Source of the DNA: Pleurodeles waltl
Lineage: Eukaryota; Chordata; Amphibia; Caudata; Salamandridae
NCBI RefSeq assembly: GCF_031143425.1
Contig: NC_090446.1
Span: forward strand, 657,593,717-657,657,716
Direction of reading: 5' to 3'
DNA: 64,000 bases
Positions 12,078 to 23,060 of this stretch are shown here, in pieces. A program made the position numbers and the translations under genes. Numbering within the stretch: the first letter of the stretch is position 1; each line of letters starts with the position of its first letter. The notes beneath the pieces were generated by a model that ran no database searches, was not told the origin of the DNA, and saw only the letters and a list, made by a program, of their open reading frames with translations.

Positions 12078-12300
12078 TTGGGGGTGTCTGGTCCCACCTG
12101 GGTACCCCCGAACACTAGGATCCTTGGCGGACAGCACGCAGAGCCTACCCCCAGCTGCCCTCGTGTTTTGGGTGGTGTCCGGTCCCACCTGGACACCCCT
12201 GTCATGCTGCCTTCTTGGTGGAGGGCAACGTGGGGATCCCACCCAGGTTGTCCTGATGGTTTGGGGGTGTCCAGTCACACCCGGACACCCTGTCAGGTAA
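12078..12300. repeat. Degenerate ~86-bp tandem repeat
   Basis: Nearly three units begin at about 12078, 12164 and 12249. Each has a core like GGGGTGTCTGGTCCCACCTG followed by a GGACACCC block. The long open frames here are by-products of the GC-rich repeats. Confidence 0.7.
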
Positions 12301-12439
12301 GTGGTGTTGGGGAGCCCACCCCGTCTGCTCCAGCCAGCTCCCTGCCCAGGCAGCACCTCCAGGTGGTGCAGCGGGAGCCAGCCTTTCCACTCGGGTCTGA
12401 ACGCTCCTGCGGGTAGATGTGTGCTGCTGTGGCGGTCAT

Positions 12440-12915
12440 CTGGGCCCCCTGGGGGAGAGCAATGGCACTCCCCCCTCCTCTCTTGCCGTAACGGGGCCCC
12501 CCTCGTCACGTCGGGGAGCGAGACGGCGCTCCCCACCCTCGACCTCTTCCTGGGGCCCCGATATGGGACCTGGGCCCCTCTGGCCACATTCACGGTGGTA
12601 CGACAGCATCCCCAACTTTGTCCTCTGGTGGGGCCCCAGAGCCACTTCACGGGGAGCACAACAGCGCTCCCCGGCTTAATCTTCGGCCGCCGACTCTCCT
12701 TCAGCCGGAGGCCATCTTCACGGGGGACGCAATGGCGCCCCCGACTTTTCTTCTTGGTGGGGCCCTGGGATGGGGTTCAGGCCGCCTTCCGCAATTTTCA
12801 CAAGGAGCGCGACGGCACTCCCTGTCTTTCTCTTCAGTGAGGCCCCGGGATGGGGTATGAGTCCCTCTAAGTTTGTGTTCATTGGGGTTGCCACGGCATC
12901 CCCTGGCTTTACTCG
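12440..12915. repeat. Degenerate GC-rich tandem repeat, ~60-80-bp units
   Basis: About six diverged units share a GGTGGGGCCC block, a CTTCACGGGGAGC block, and a CGACGGCGCTCCCC block followed by a pyrimidine tract. Open frames on both strands reflect repeat periodicity rather than genes. Confidence 0.65.
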
Positions 12916-14579
12916 TGAAGTGATCGAAGCAGCGGTGGAGCCCCACGCGCTTCGCTGCTCGCTCAGAAGTAGGTCAAAGGTCGCAGACCTTCTCCTTTGA
13001 ATATCGTGGTCCCTGATGGTTCTGATGTTGTTTTGCCCTTGCCACCAGAAGCACTCTCCTTAGGCCTCCTGGCCTAGAAGGATCCCAGATTATAGAGGAG
13101 CCAGTCCTCCGACTCCCTGCACCAGCCTTTCCTCTGGGTACCCTCCTTTCCTTCTGGGCAGCGCGCTGTCCTTGTGCCAGCCCAGTCTTTCCCCCAAATA
13201 GGCCTCAGGGGAAGTAAGGGGGCCAGCTTATCGGGCCCTGGCCTGCACCTCACTGGGTCTTGAGTCCTTCAGGGGCAGAGTCCCTGCCACAGGGGGCAGT
13301 CAGGGGGTTCTTCTTTCCAGTTGTCCATGACACCCGACTACAGTCTTAGTGTCCAGCAGTGAAGCACAGCCAAGAGAGAGAGAGAGCTCTCCCCTGTGCA
13401 GGATGTTTTAAGTGAGGGCGGAAGTGTCCAGCAGACCTGCACCTCTGGCCAATCCAGATGTGCCACATCACTTCCTTGCACCTGTTCCCTCCTTCCAGCA
13501 CAGTCTTCTGGGATGGCTCAAAATGGCATCCTTCAGGAGGTTGGGCCACATGTGCTCTGAAACTAAGTCCCTCCTCCCTGACATTCCTTTCCGGCTTCTC
13601 TGCCCATTTCCTGGCAGGGGAAAACTATGCTTATGTAACCTACTGCATCATTCTTTTCATACAGGTTACAGTGCACATTTGTGTGACTCTGGTCTCTGTG
13701 TAATGTGATTTGCATTAATCTCATCTGCCCTTGAAAATCAAAATTTGTGATGATCCCAGATCTGTCCTCATATCATATGTATAAAAGCAGCCCGGTTTGT
13801 GGCAATTATTCTTTTATTTTCAACAATTCAGATACATTGAACACCAATATTGTGGAAATGAAAATGGCACTGTATTACAGCCGGAGCCTTCAGCTGTAGC
13901 AGTTGCCACTAGGTAGTTTTAGATAAGACCTAGTTTCTATAGGTTTTTTACTTGCCTATATTTTTGGAGCCAGTTGACGAATCTTCTCGAAATGTTCCAT
14001 AAATATTTGACACTAATGTCAGCTGCTCTCTGGAACGTTTTTGGGTGATCCGTCAAGCAGGGGGTGAGAAAAAGTGGGGGTTCCCAAAACATGTTTTCTC
14101 CATGTTAATTCTCATATGTATTTTGAACAGGAATTGAGCCCAAACCACTGGATGAAATTACACCAGAACCACACCAAAAAGTGCCCTTCTTGTTATTTTC
14201 TCTAAATACGTTCAGCAGTTTTTGAAATATTAAAGAAAATTGAAATGTGTATATATAGGGACATGTAGGGTCAGTAAATTCTCCCGATCTCGTGCTGAGA
14301 TTTCATTGGCTGCCAACACTTGAAGAAGGAAGCATTGGCAACCATCGTGGGAACTTGGCTTCAGCTGAGTCCCAGAAAAAGATGATAAAAAATAAGAAAC
14401 GTGGCAGGGTATCAACACTTTGACCCCTTAGCTCTTGTACTGGGGTCCCAGAGAGACCTCCCCAATGCAAAAAAACATTTTTCTAAATTGTTGCTGAACG
14501 TCCATGACAGAGTTGTGAATCAATGGGAAAAATAACAAATAAAGAACAAGCATGGTCTCCTGCACTTGTTTTAATGAAG
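12916..14579. other. Unassigned non-coding DNA
   Basis: GC-rich to about 13400, including a GAGAGA tract at 13372-13387, and AT-richer afterwards. No domain, termini or RNA gene could be recognised. Confidence 0.4.
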
Positions 14580-15200
14580 ATCCAGGTGGGCCAGGCCCAG
14601 GGGGCATGTTAAAATAAAGGATGGGGCACACAGGACTGGGGATTATTGAAGCCCAGGGGACCCCCACCTCCACAGGGCAAACATTTAATATCATGTAGGA
14701 GTGCCACGCAGTCCCCCCTGGCCCCAGGGACTGCCACCTTCAGAGGCTGATATTGAATTATATGTGGGTGGGCTGTGTGGCCCACTCACAGCCCTGAAGA
14801 TCACCACTACCCTGGTACAAACAGTCAATGAAATACAGGGGCTATGCAGACCCCCCTCACAGCCCTGGGGACCACCACCTCCCCAGTGCTATTTTTGAAT
14901 TAAATGTGGAGATGGTCGTGCGGCCCCCAGCAGCTCTGGGGACCACCTCTGCACCAGGTCAATCATAGAATGAAATGCGATAGGACCCCCACACAGCCCG
15001 ACCGCCACCTCCCTGAGGCTGAATTTAAAGAAGATAGGGGGTTTGTTGTGGACCCCCAACCCTGTGGTCACCACCTCTCATTGGCAAATTCTAATGTTAG
15101 AGTGGAGCCATGCGACCCCCTTCATGAAGCCATAATGGCCCTGGGAACAGCCACCCCCCAGGGCCAGCTCCTGCTATGTCCCAGGGTGACCACCCCAGGA
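14580..15200. repeat. Degenerate tandem repeat, roughly 80-100-bp units
   Basis: About seven diverged units each contain a variant of CAGCCCTGGGGACCACCACC, a short CC-rich block, an AT-rich AATTGAATTAAATG-like block, and a GGGGG/CCCCC block. It resembles the style of 12440-12915 but has a different unit. Confidence 0.65.
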
Positions 15201-15844
15201 CATAGCTGTTTGCTCTGACCCGGCGGGAGCTCTGACAAGTCAGCAAACACTCTGGTTCCAGCAAGTTAAACAGCTCTCACTTACTGGAAGTTGAGGTTTC
15301 CTCTATTTCCCTGCCTGCACATGCATAATAAATAATTAGGCCGAGCCCTGGGGTATGGGGTCCTCAGGGCCGAGATCGGCCCAGGGAAGGGGACTGTGCA
15401 ACACTCACATTAAATGGCAGTGGGTCCATGGGGTGAGGTCTCAAGTGCTGAGATCAGCCAGGGGAGGGGAGTCACACAGGCCAACCTCCTCCACACTGGC
15501 AATTAACCCAATGAGGTAGAACTTACTAACTAACGAATGGAAAGTGCTCCCTCTTACACCCATTTTCACCCTCGCATAGACCCTCTCACACCCAGGCAGA
15601 CCTTCTCTCAGCATTGTCACACCCAGAGACACCCTCTCACACCTATTATCACACCCATAGAGACAGGCGCTTGAGGCAACTCCCGCCACAACACAGTGAA
15701 ACGCTGTGCGCAAGTGGGGTTGGGAGATTAGGGGAGCTGGCTGCAGGGACTGAACAGAGGCCAGGCCTTTTAGCCAACTCCCATTGCACCCAGCCAAAGG
15801 CCATGCGCAGTGGTGGTTGGATTAATGTATAGTAATACAAATTA
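15201..15844. other. Unassigned non-coding DNA with short CACAC-type repeats
   Basis: At 15550-15665 there are several irregular copies of a block like CCCTCTCACACCC, spaced about 25-30 bp. No gene is supported. Confidence 0.45.
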
Positions 15845-16346
15845 CTTTATGTTAAAAAATCCATGGAAATTCAAGGGAAAAAACAAAGGTTACGGAGATG
15901 TTATAGGTAGGAAATAGAATTTAAAAAAACCTTAGAAATTCAATTAAAAATCAAAGGTTATAGGGACCTTATAGTTTGGTACCGAATTTACTCGCACAAA
16001 ACCAGAGAAATTGAGAAGTTATAGTTACAGTTATTTCAAAAAGCTATAACTCACTGCCTAAGGTAACTATAACTCACGCTCTCGCTGTGAATTTTTAATG
16101 TCCCCAGATATTACAGCACTGTTGACAACGTTTATAATGGCAATAAAAATATCAATGAAACATTAGAAGTCAAATTATTGAAGAAAAAATTGTGCATGGA
16201 GGGGCCGGAGTAAGAGTTACCTTAGGCTGCTAATTATAGTTACTTGAAATAACTTTAACTATAACTGCTGAATTTCTCTAGGTTTTGTGTGAATACATTT
16301 AGACTTCAGAATATAACTAGAAACGTGCCTGTAACCTATGGCTTTT

Positions 16347-16352
<6 letters not shown>
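15845..16352. repeat. Foldback (MITE-like) element, uninterrupted copy
   Basis: Arms are inverted: ACAAAGGTTACGG...CTTATAG on the left and CTAGAAACGTGCCTGTAACC on the right, with inner inverted blocks around TAACTATAACTCACGC and AGTTACCTTAGG. It is the intact version of the element split at 4535-6990. Non-coding. Confidence 0.72.

Positions 16353-16383
<31 letters not shown>
16353..16383. repeat. (AT)n microsatellite
   Basis: Pure AT dinucleotide run directly at the right end of the foldback element. Confidence 0.95.
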
Positions 16384-16386
<3 letters not shown>

Positions 16387-16445
16387 CTATTTTTATGTTT
16401 TTTGTTGCAATATTATTTAAACAATGTGGATTGGATGCACTTTGC

Positions 16446-16490
16446 ACGTGACCAAGGCTGCTAGACAGCCGAAACGCGTTGTGTGTTTAA
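16446..16490 (+). ncRNA. Hammerhead-like motif of a PLE terminal repeat (candidate)
   Basis: The block AAGGCTG-CTAGA-CAGCCGAAAC has a stem II that can pair (GGCTG with CAGCC) followed by the invariant GAAA, then ACGCG-TTG-TGTGT, which can form a short stem III. Hammerhead ribozymes are known in PLE terminal repeats. The CTGATGA box reads GTGACCA, so activity is doubtful. The sequence after it matches the reverse complement of 22930-22990. Confidence 0.42.
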
Positions 16491-16629
16491 TAAATATCGG
16501 TGATTTCTTGGATTCCTGAGAGTGCGTCACTTATTTATTTTTGCTGGATTCGGATTTGTTTAACCGGCTTCCTCTGCCGGTAGTGCCCGCTACCCCTCGC
16601 GGGCCGCTTGGAGCCCACATTTGCTGTTG

Positions 16630-16632
<3 letters not shown>

Positions 16633-16689
<57 letters not shown>
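16633..16689. repeat. (TA)n microsatellite
   Basis: Pure TA run between two oppositely oriented PLE-like terminal fragments. Confidence 0.95.
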
Positions 16690-16693
<4 letters not shown>

Positions 16694-16743
16694 AATAGGC
16701 CCACTGAGGATATGACTGCAGTGCAAAAACACAAGCTTAAATG

Positions 16744-16880
<137 letters not shown>

Positions 16881-16904
16881 GTATATGTAATTTGGAAGGG
16901 GTCA

Positions 16905-17345
16905 GAAGAGAATGCTAGAGAGTTTATCACAAGCAATAATGAGCATCAATGAGACCACTTTGAATTGTAACTTCACTAATACAATCAGCAGCACTGAGGT
17001 GGTTTTCCTGGATTTGGAGATTCACATAAAGAATCATAAATTGGAGAGTAAAATCCACAGGAAACCCACTGCTGGTAATACATTATTACACGCAAGCGGT
17101 TTCCATCCAGTTATTCTGAAACTAGCATACCATATGGTGAGTCACTATGTACTCAAAGAAACTGCAGCGAGCAGGATAAACATGACATGGCCATAAAAGA
17201 TCTCACAGTGAGGTTCACGGAAAGAGGATACACTAAGGAGGTCATTCATAAATCTATTGAAAAGGCCAATAGTTAAAAAAGGGAATATGATTTGTTCAAA
17301 AGTAGCAAGCCCAAAAAACAAACAACCAAAATCCACCGTGTTAAG
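16905..17345 (+). pseudogene. Penelope-like reverse transcriptase, C-terminal part
   Basis: The translated block VVFLDLEIHIKNHKLESKIH continues into RKPTAGNTLLHASGFHP, characteristic of the PLE RT after the catalytic motif. A frameshift at about 17155 moves the thumb to another frame (CSEQDKHDMAIKDLTVRF, then TERGYTKEVI to about 17270). A stop at 17274-17276 precedes a further basic piece to 17345. RT fingers, catalytic motif and GIY-YIG domain are absent. It follows the CTAT run directly and runs opposite to the PLE at 8850-11200. Confidence 0.85.
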
Positions 17346-17739
17346 TAGTGTAGGCCCTAGATAGCCCCACAGTGATGCAGTAATCTCAAGTAGCTGATGT
17401 GCGCTCAACTCCCCTTGGTTCCACTGCTCACAAAACCATCCTTTTCCAAGTAAATAAACCCACATGGAGGGAATACACACACAGTAGTCCCTGAGTTAAT
17501 TATTCATGTATTTATTCATGTATCTGTAGGGTATGATTAATACGGTGTTGCTTTCAAGATCCATTACAAAATGGGCGCCATAGTGTAATGTGCAAATTTC
17601 TTTATTTAAATTCTTCATATCAAACAACTCAGCCCAGCCAATGTGTTTCGTCCCAGACAGACTTCATCAATGTTGAAAATGAACATATATAAACGTACTT
17701 AAAACATACATAAAAGCAATTTATTGTGGTGCAGACTTA
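17346..17739 (-). repeat. PLE terminal-repeat-like segment
   Basis: Non-coding AT-rich DNA containing a hammerhead-like block on the minus strand (17638-17675). It lies immediately downstream of the PLE RT fragment. Assignment rests on the motif and position. Confidence 0.5.
17638..17675 (-). ncRNA. Hammerhead-like motif, best-conserved core (candidate)
   Basis: The minus strand reads TTGATGAAGTCT-GTCTG-GGACGAAAC: a TGATGA box, a stem II (GTCT with GGAC, one wobble), and CGAAAC. This is closest to the hammerhead consensus of the motifs here. Stem I and the cleavage site were not resolved by eye. Confidence 0.45.
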
Positions 17740-17919
17740 GGGGGTTATTACAACTTTGGAGGAGGTGTTAATCCGTCCCAAATGTGACGGATATACCACC
17801 AGCCGTATTACGAGTTCCATAGGATATAATGGACTCGTAATACGGCTGGTGGTATATCCGTCACTTTACCGTCACTTTTGGGACGGATTAACACCTCCTC
17901 CAAAGTTGTAATAACCCCC
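17740..17919. mobile_element. 180-bp near-perfect palindromic MITE
   Basis: Starts GGGGGTTATTACAACTTTGG and ends with its inverse. The arms run almost the full length and the centre is near 17820-17840. Flanking trinucleotides are TTA and ATA, compatible with a diverged TWA target typical of Harbinger. It would fold into one hairpin and has no coding capacity. Confidence 0.88.
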
Positions 17920-18489
17920 ATAGTCACTTAATATTGCACTGATCTTTATGACATTTAGCACAGCAATACCACACCTCCCACTACCTTGTCCCATTTTTTA
18001 AAGATGAGAAATTCCCCAAGCGGTACTCATTTTGCTCATTGCTCAAAGTCAACATAATTAAAATCTTTCTCTTTATTACAATTCCAGCTATGTCACCATG
18101 TTAATAAACTCATATTATAGGTATCAAAAGTTAGCATTAACTTTCTTTTACTCCAATTAATTCCTCTATTCCTTTTCCTACCAGCTCATCAAATATGTCC
18201 AGGCAATGAGTCTAATGACTATAGGTAAGTTTATCTCTCAAGTGGGTCCTAAAAAGGATAAAGCAACCCCATCACTTATCCAATTATGCAATTCAGTCAA
18301 AGTACACATAAACCAACCCCATCACATGAAACATTTTCTGTCAATGTATCCATAATCATACCATTGTCCCCATAACCGATAATAACTATAAAGCAAACAT
18401 CACACCCTCAATAATCAAATGTTACTACAGCCCTAATACCACAAGCATATCCAATCTTACAATGTGAATCAGCAGGTTTTTCTCAAACA
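17920..18489. other. AT-rich non-coding DNA
   Basis: No gene or termini recognised. It probably continues the repeat interrupted by the palindromic MITE, and it runs into the ~790-bp tandem duplication. Confidence 0.4.
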
Positions 18490-20060
18490 AAGTCTCATTC
18501 ATATCTCATCCACTTCTTCCAAACAAAAAACATAACCAAAACTTTGCTTGTAGCACCGATTACGCCTCATATTGTATCAACACCAACTTGTAGCTGGGAC
18601 TCCGTCCTACCATGCCATACTGGTTGTGAACAGGCTCATCCTAATTTCTTCGTAGATCAACCCCTCATTAAAGGAAACCATTGTCCAATAAAAATATTCT
18701 ATATCTTAAAGCTACCAATCAGCTTCACTTTCTACAACAAGCGATGCTTTTTGTAACCTGCAATGTGATAGGGCAATCCAAACAACCAATTATTTAATTC
18801 CAGATGAAGCCTTGATTCCATTTATTATTCCCTATTTGATAGGAGCAAACCTTTAGCTAATCCGGGTTTCGCTACTCAGATATTATCCGATCTGACAAGT
18901 TAGTTACAATCTTATACCAGGCATGAGTCCTCATTGAAGGAAACCACTAGCCAGCAATACTACTGTATGACCCCAAACTACCAATCTGATTTCCTTTCCT
19001 TGATCAGCAATAATACTGTGGCCCAACTCCATGAATTTCCATGCAATAGGAGTAAGCAGACCGCCAATCGGGGTGTCTGAAACACAAAATAACCCAACCA
19101 CACCAGACCACCATTATAAGTACTCAGTGCTTAGCATTAATTCTCTCCAAAGATCTCCTTGTAAAAGGAGCAAAGCGACCGCTAATCCTTTCACTCCACA
19201 GATATCCCTGATTCACTCTATTACTAACCAGCATTTCCATTCCTACACCATGAACCAGCCAAACAAACATTTCGCAAAAAAAGACAATCATATCCCAATT
19301 CATATCTTCCAAACAAAAAAACATAACCAAGACTTTGCTTGTAGCACCAGTTACGTCTGGTATCGTATCAACACCAACCTGTAGCTACGACTCTGTCCTA
19401 CCACGCAATACTGGTTGTGAACAGGTTCGTCCTAATCCCTCCCTAGATGCAACCCCTCATTTAAGGAAACCATTGTCCAGTCAAAACACTCCATATCTTA
19501 AAACCACCAATCAGCTTCACTTTCTACAACAGGCAATGTTTTTCTTAACCCCCAAGTGATAGGACAATACAAACAACAAATTATTTCATTCCATATATAG
19601 CCTTGATTCACTCTGTTACTCCCCATTTCATAGGAGCAAAGCTTTAGGTAATCCTAGTGTCTATAATCAGTTAGTATCCAATCCAACAACTATGTCACAA
19701 TCTCATCCCAGGCACGACCCCTCATTGGAGGAAACCATTAGCCAACCAGACTACCATTTGTCCCCAAACGACTAATTTTATTTTATTTTTGTGATCAGCA
19801 ACAATACCATAGCCTACAATGTAATCGGGCCAACTAAAAACACCACTTATTGCGCTATCTACATAACATTAATTAACTCCATAAGTTTCAATGTACTAGG
19901 GACAAGTGGACTGCCAAGAAGGGGTGTCTAAAAATAGAAATAACTCAGTCACATCAGACCACCATTAATCACACTCAGTGTATAATACTAATTCTCTCTA
20001 CAGGTCTCTGTGTAATTGTAGCAAGCAGACTGCCAATTCTCGAGTCCAAAATCAGAAAAT
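18490..20060. repeat. ~790-bp tandem duplication with internal ~265-bp sub-repeats
   Basis: The segment starting near 18516 (CTTCCAAACAAAAAACATAA) recurs at 19306. CCAATCAGCTTCACTTTCTA recurs from 18715 to 19507, an offset of 790-792 bp. Similarity continues through the CAGACCACCATTA blocks near 19105 and 19955. Within each unit, a block like CCCTCATTxAAGGAAACCA recurs about 265 bp later (18661/18930 and 19455/19715), giving a higher-order organisation. Divergence between copies looks like roughly 15-20 percent by eye. No coding content. Confidence 0.82.
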
Positions 20061-20914
20061 ACCCAATCAGGTGGGAGTATTCCAGTCCCACCCAGATACC
20101 ACTCCAGGAGACCGTTAGCTGGTCTAATTTCAGCATGTCTTGCAATTACCAATGCTTCTCTACATCACCAAAAAATCCCATTGCCTGTGAAGTAGTATGG
20201 CAAACAAAACCACCAATTATTTCACTCTATATAAAGCATATCATTATAATAGGAACAACTCTCAATCAATCACACTATCCAAATTATGACACAGCAAGAT
20301 CAAAGAACAGTAACCTACACATCCTACCAGTAAACAAAATGGATACCAAATTATCAAATTAATGTAACAACTACCATCCCTAATGAAAAAGCAAATCCCA
20401 TGAATTTCACAACAAGTATTCATCTCAATGAGATCAAAGCAATAATTCCACCCAATATGAATTCCAAAAACCCAAAAAACTATTAATCTATATGAAGTGG
20501 GCCACAAATCTCCTATCAAATACCAGACTGATCTATATGGTTCTCAACCCAAAACTTTAGTTATTCTTTACAATTAGATCAAATATACTAAAACCTGCCC
20601 CCTACTTTGAAAAATTATCCAGGAAGTTTTCCACTGTGCAGCTCATTTTCCAGGTTCAGTCTCTGCCTCACAGTCTTAAATTGACCAATCCATTTAGCCT
20701 CCATCTGTCACCCAAAAAACAAAACCTGACACAATTTAGAATCACCACCCATTACAGCACTGAGCGGGGGACCATTACAAGAATCTTGAATAAATATCGG
20801 CACCTAGTTAAGAATGACCCAATAATTGGCCTCCCACTTCTACAAAGACTAGGCTGACCATCTATTGGGAGAGATCAGTAAGGGCTGCACTAGTCAAAAT
20901 GATCCTGTAGATAA
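20061..20914. other. AT-rich non-coding DNA
   Basis: No supported gene. It may include further diverged pieces of the tandem duplication to its left. It is bounded on the right by the TAA target of a MITE. Confidence 0.4.
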
Positions 20915-20917
20915 TAA

Positions 20918-21546
20918 GGTGGTCATTCCGACCTAGGCGGGCGGCGGTTGCCGCCCGCCCGTCGGAAGCCGCCTGAATACCGCCCCGCGGTCAATAGACC
21001 GCGAGGGGTATTCTGACTTTCCCGCTGGGCCGGCGGGCGATCTGATTCAGATCGCCCGCCGGCCCAGCGGGAAAGCGCCTTCCACAAGGAAGCCGGCTCG
21101 GAATCGAGCCGGCGGAGTGGAAGGCGTGCGACGGGTGCAGCAGCACCCGTCGCGCTTTTCAGTGTCTGCATCGCAGACACTGAAAAGCCTAGTTGGGCCC
21201 TGTTAGGGGGCCCCTGCCGTGCCCATGCCATGGGCATGGGCACGGCAGGGGCCCCCAGGGGCCCCGCGACCCCCCCTACCGCCATCCTGTTCATGGCAGC
21301 TTTCCCGCCAGGAACAGGATGGCGGTAGGGGGGGTCAGAATCCCCTCGGCGGCGCAGCGAGCTGCGCCGCCTTGGAGGATTCTAAGGGGCAGTGGAAAAC
21401 CGGCGGGAGACCGCCGGTTTCCCTCTTCTGACCGCGGCCAAAGCGCCGCGGTCAGAATGACCAAGGGAGCACCGCCGGCCTGTCGGCGGTGCTCCCGCCC
21501 CCGTTGGCCCTGGCGGTAGAGAACCGCCAGGGTCAGGATGAGGGCC
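20918..21546. mobile_element. 629-bp chained-hairpin MITE
   Basis: Ends are GGTGGTCATTCCGACC and GGTCAGGATGAGGGCC, flanked by direct TAA repeats (20915-20917 and 21547-21549), the TSD expected for Harbinger. The interior is an end-to-end series of separate palindromes: GGCGGGCGGCGG/CCGCCCGCC, CGACGGGTGC/GCACCCGTCG, CAGTGTCTGC/GCAGACACTG, GCCCATGCC/GGCATGGGC, CCGCCATCCTGTT/AACAGGATGGCGG and others. Very GC-rich compared with its surroundings. No transposase. An internally inverted relative lies at 39541-40170. Confidence 0.92.
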
Positions 21547-21669
21547 TAAGTGTATTTGGCTCAAGAGGAGCTGAGGATTCCAGAAATGTAGCAGCTGCAG
21601 GGCCTATGAATTTGGAGTGAGCAGGAAACATCATAAGTCATCCCTTGACGGACCCCCACAGAACATCAG

Positions 21670-21975
21670 AGGGGCTTGCACATGCAAAACTGAGTATGCC
21701 GTGTACGTGCTGTAATACCTGTGTGGACTTCAGTGTCTTGAAAGTATGAAACATCATAGCTATCAAGCACAGAGCTATCAAGCACAGAGATAAAACCTAC
21801 CCAGTTGCTAGGCATTTTACAGACTGCCATGGCAATAGAGACAGAGAGGTGAAATAATTTGCCATAGATGTAGTCCCTCTCCATGTTGCTAGAGGTGGTG
21901 AAAGAGATCTCTTAAAATTAGAATCCAGTTATATTCTCAGGCTAGATAACAAATGTCCAGGTAGGCTTAACATGT
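21670..21975 (+). pseudogene. PLE GIY-YIG endonuclease, C-terminal part
   Basis: The plus strand encodes CTCKTEYAVYVL, then a stop, then YLCGLQC, the start of a PLE GIY-YIG nuclease. After a frameshift it gives YPVARHFTDCH and later VARGGERDLLKLESSYILRL and NKCPGRLN, the usual C-terminal block of PLE proteins. A 15-bp tandem duplication (AGCTATCAAGCACAG) disrupts the middle. Multiple stops; inactive. Confidence 0.8.
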
Positions 21976-22770
21976 ACATAGAACCATATACAAATGTGTA
22001 GATGGCACACAGTGTTCACTTTATATTTTTTTGTGGATATTGATTTTTATTTGTGTTTCAAGTGTATTTGTTATTTTCATAATCACCAGTCCCATTGCTT
22101 GTCAAAATGTGAGGATCTCAGCAACCAGTCTTGTTTTTTAGCAGGAATCTGGGGATCCCCAGTCTGATTGTGCAAACTTGTTCTGATTACATTTTAATTT
22201 CTTATTACTAGATATGCTACTGTACTTACGAATCAGTACATGGTATTTTGAAAGTGTAGGGATGTATTCATTTAAATTGATCTGAGTTTTACTAGTGGAA
22301 CATGAATTGAGGTATTGCCCACTTGGGTTTGATTATATAAGGATCATGATTGATTTATAATTTCGATTATTTTTTAATTTTAGTACTCACAAAATAGAGA
22401 ACAAAAATCATGATAATATACTTTGAAATTAACCCAGTCTTTTATTCACTCAAAGACAATGTAATAAGTGTTTATATTTGATGTCTTGAATGTTTTCATT
22501 TATGAAACTACATAGCAGTATAATTAAGTATTTTTAAAGCATTGTGAAATGTTTATAAAAAATGAGGAATTCCATTAAAAGTACGAAGTCAGGATGTTGT
22601 TTATGTTTATCATACCAGAAAGGATGCATGCACGTAAAGAATGAGACTTGCACTGCATTCTCTCCTCTGTGAACAAGGCCTTTGTATGGGGTTATTGGCA
22701 GCATCGCAATGATAAACTGCATACCTTGAGGTGTTGGCGTCTTCTGGCTCAGTGTTGAGAGTGGACAGAA
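21976..22770. other. AT-rich DNA downstream of the PLE fragment
   Basis: No coding feature supported. It may be PLE 3' sequence, since a PLE terminal motif follows at 22984. Confidence 0.4.
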
Positions 22771-22832
22771 GATATATATATATATATCTATATATATATG
22801 TATATATATATAGATATATATATATATATATA
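22771..22832. repeat. Imperfect (TA)n microsatellite
   Basis: TA dinucleotides with C and G interruptions. It precedes the PLE terminal segment. Confidence 0.92.
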
Positions 22833-22849
22833 AACAAGAAGCTGCTCAC

Positions 22850-23060
22850 ACAGTGGCTCACAGCAGTCCTCGCGGGGTGGTGCGTCAAACCGGCAGAGCA
22901 CTCCGGTTAATTTCCATATGAATTCAAAGACTTTCGCAATAACGCACACTCAGGAAATCAAAGTCGATAGTGTTTATTACCACACACAACGCGTTTCGCC
23001 TGCCAAGCAACCTTGATCACGTGTAGAATTCAACCAATACACCTGGCTTAAATACTCTCC
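22850..23060 (-). repeat. PLE terminal-repeat segment
   Basis: The reverse complement of 22930-23000 matches 16460-16540: GCGAAACGCGTTGTGTG, then an AATAAA-containing stretch, then TTCCTGAGTGTGCGTTA. The two are copies of one PLE terminal repeat family in opposite orientation. Confidence 0.65.
22984..23022 (-). ncRNA. Hammerhead-like motif in PLE terminal repeat (candidate)
   Basis: The minus strand has GTGATCA, then AGGTTGCTTGGCAGGCGAAA, then ACGCG-TTG-TGTGT. The TGAT box and the GAAA are present, and a 5-bp stem III is possible. Stem II pairing is imperfect. Confidence 0.42.

Noticed and set aside
12063..12840. Long overlapping frames on both strands (up to 198 codons)
   Set aside because: They follow the periodicity of GC-rich tandem repeats and have no conserved motif.
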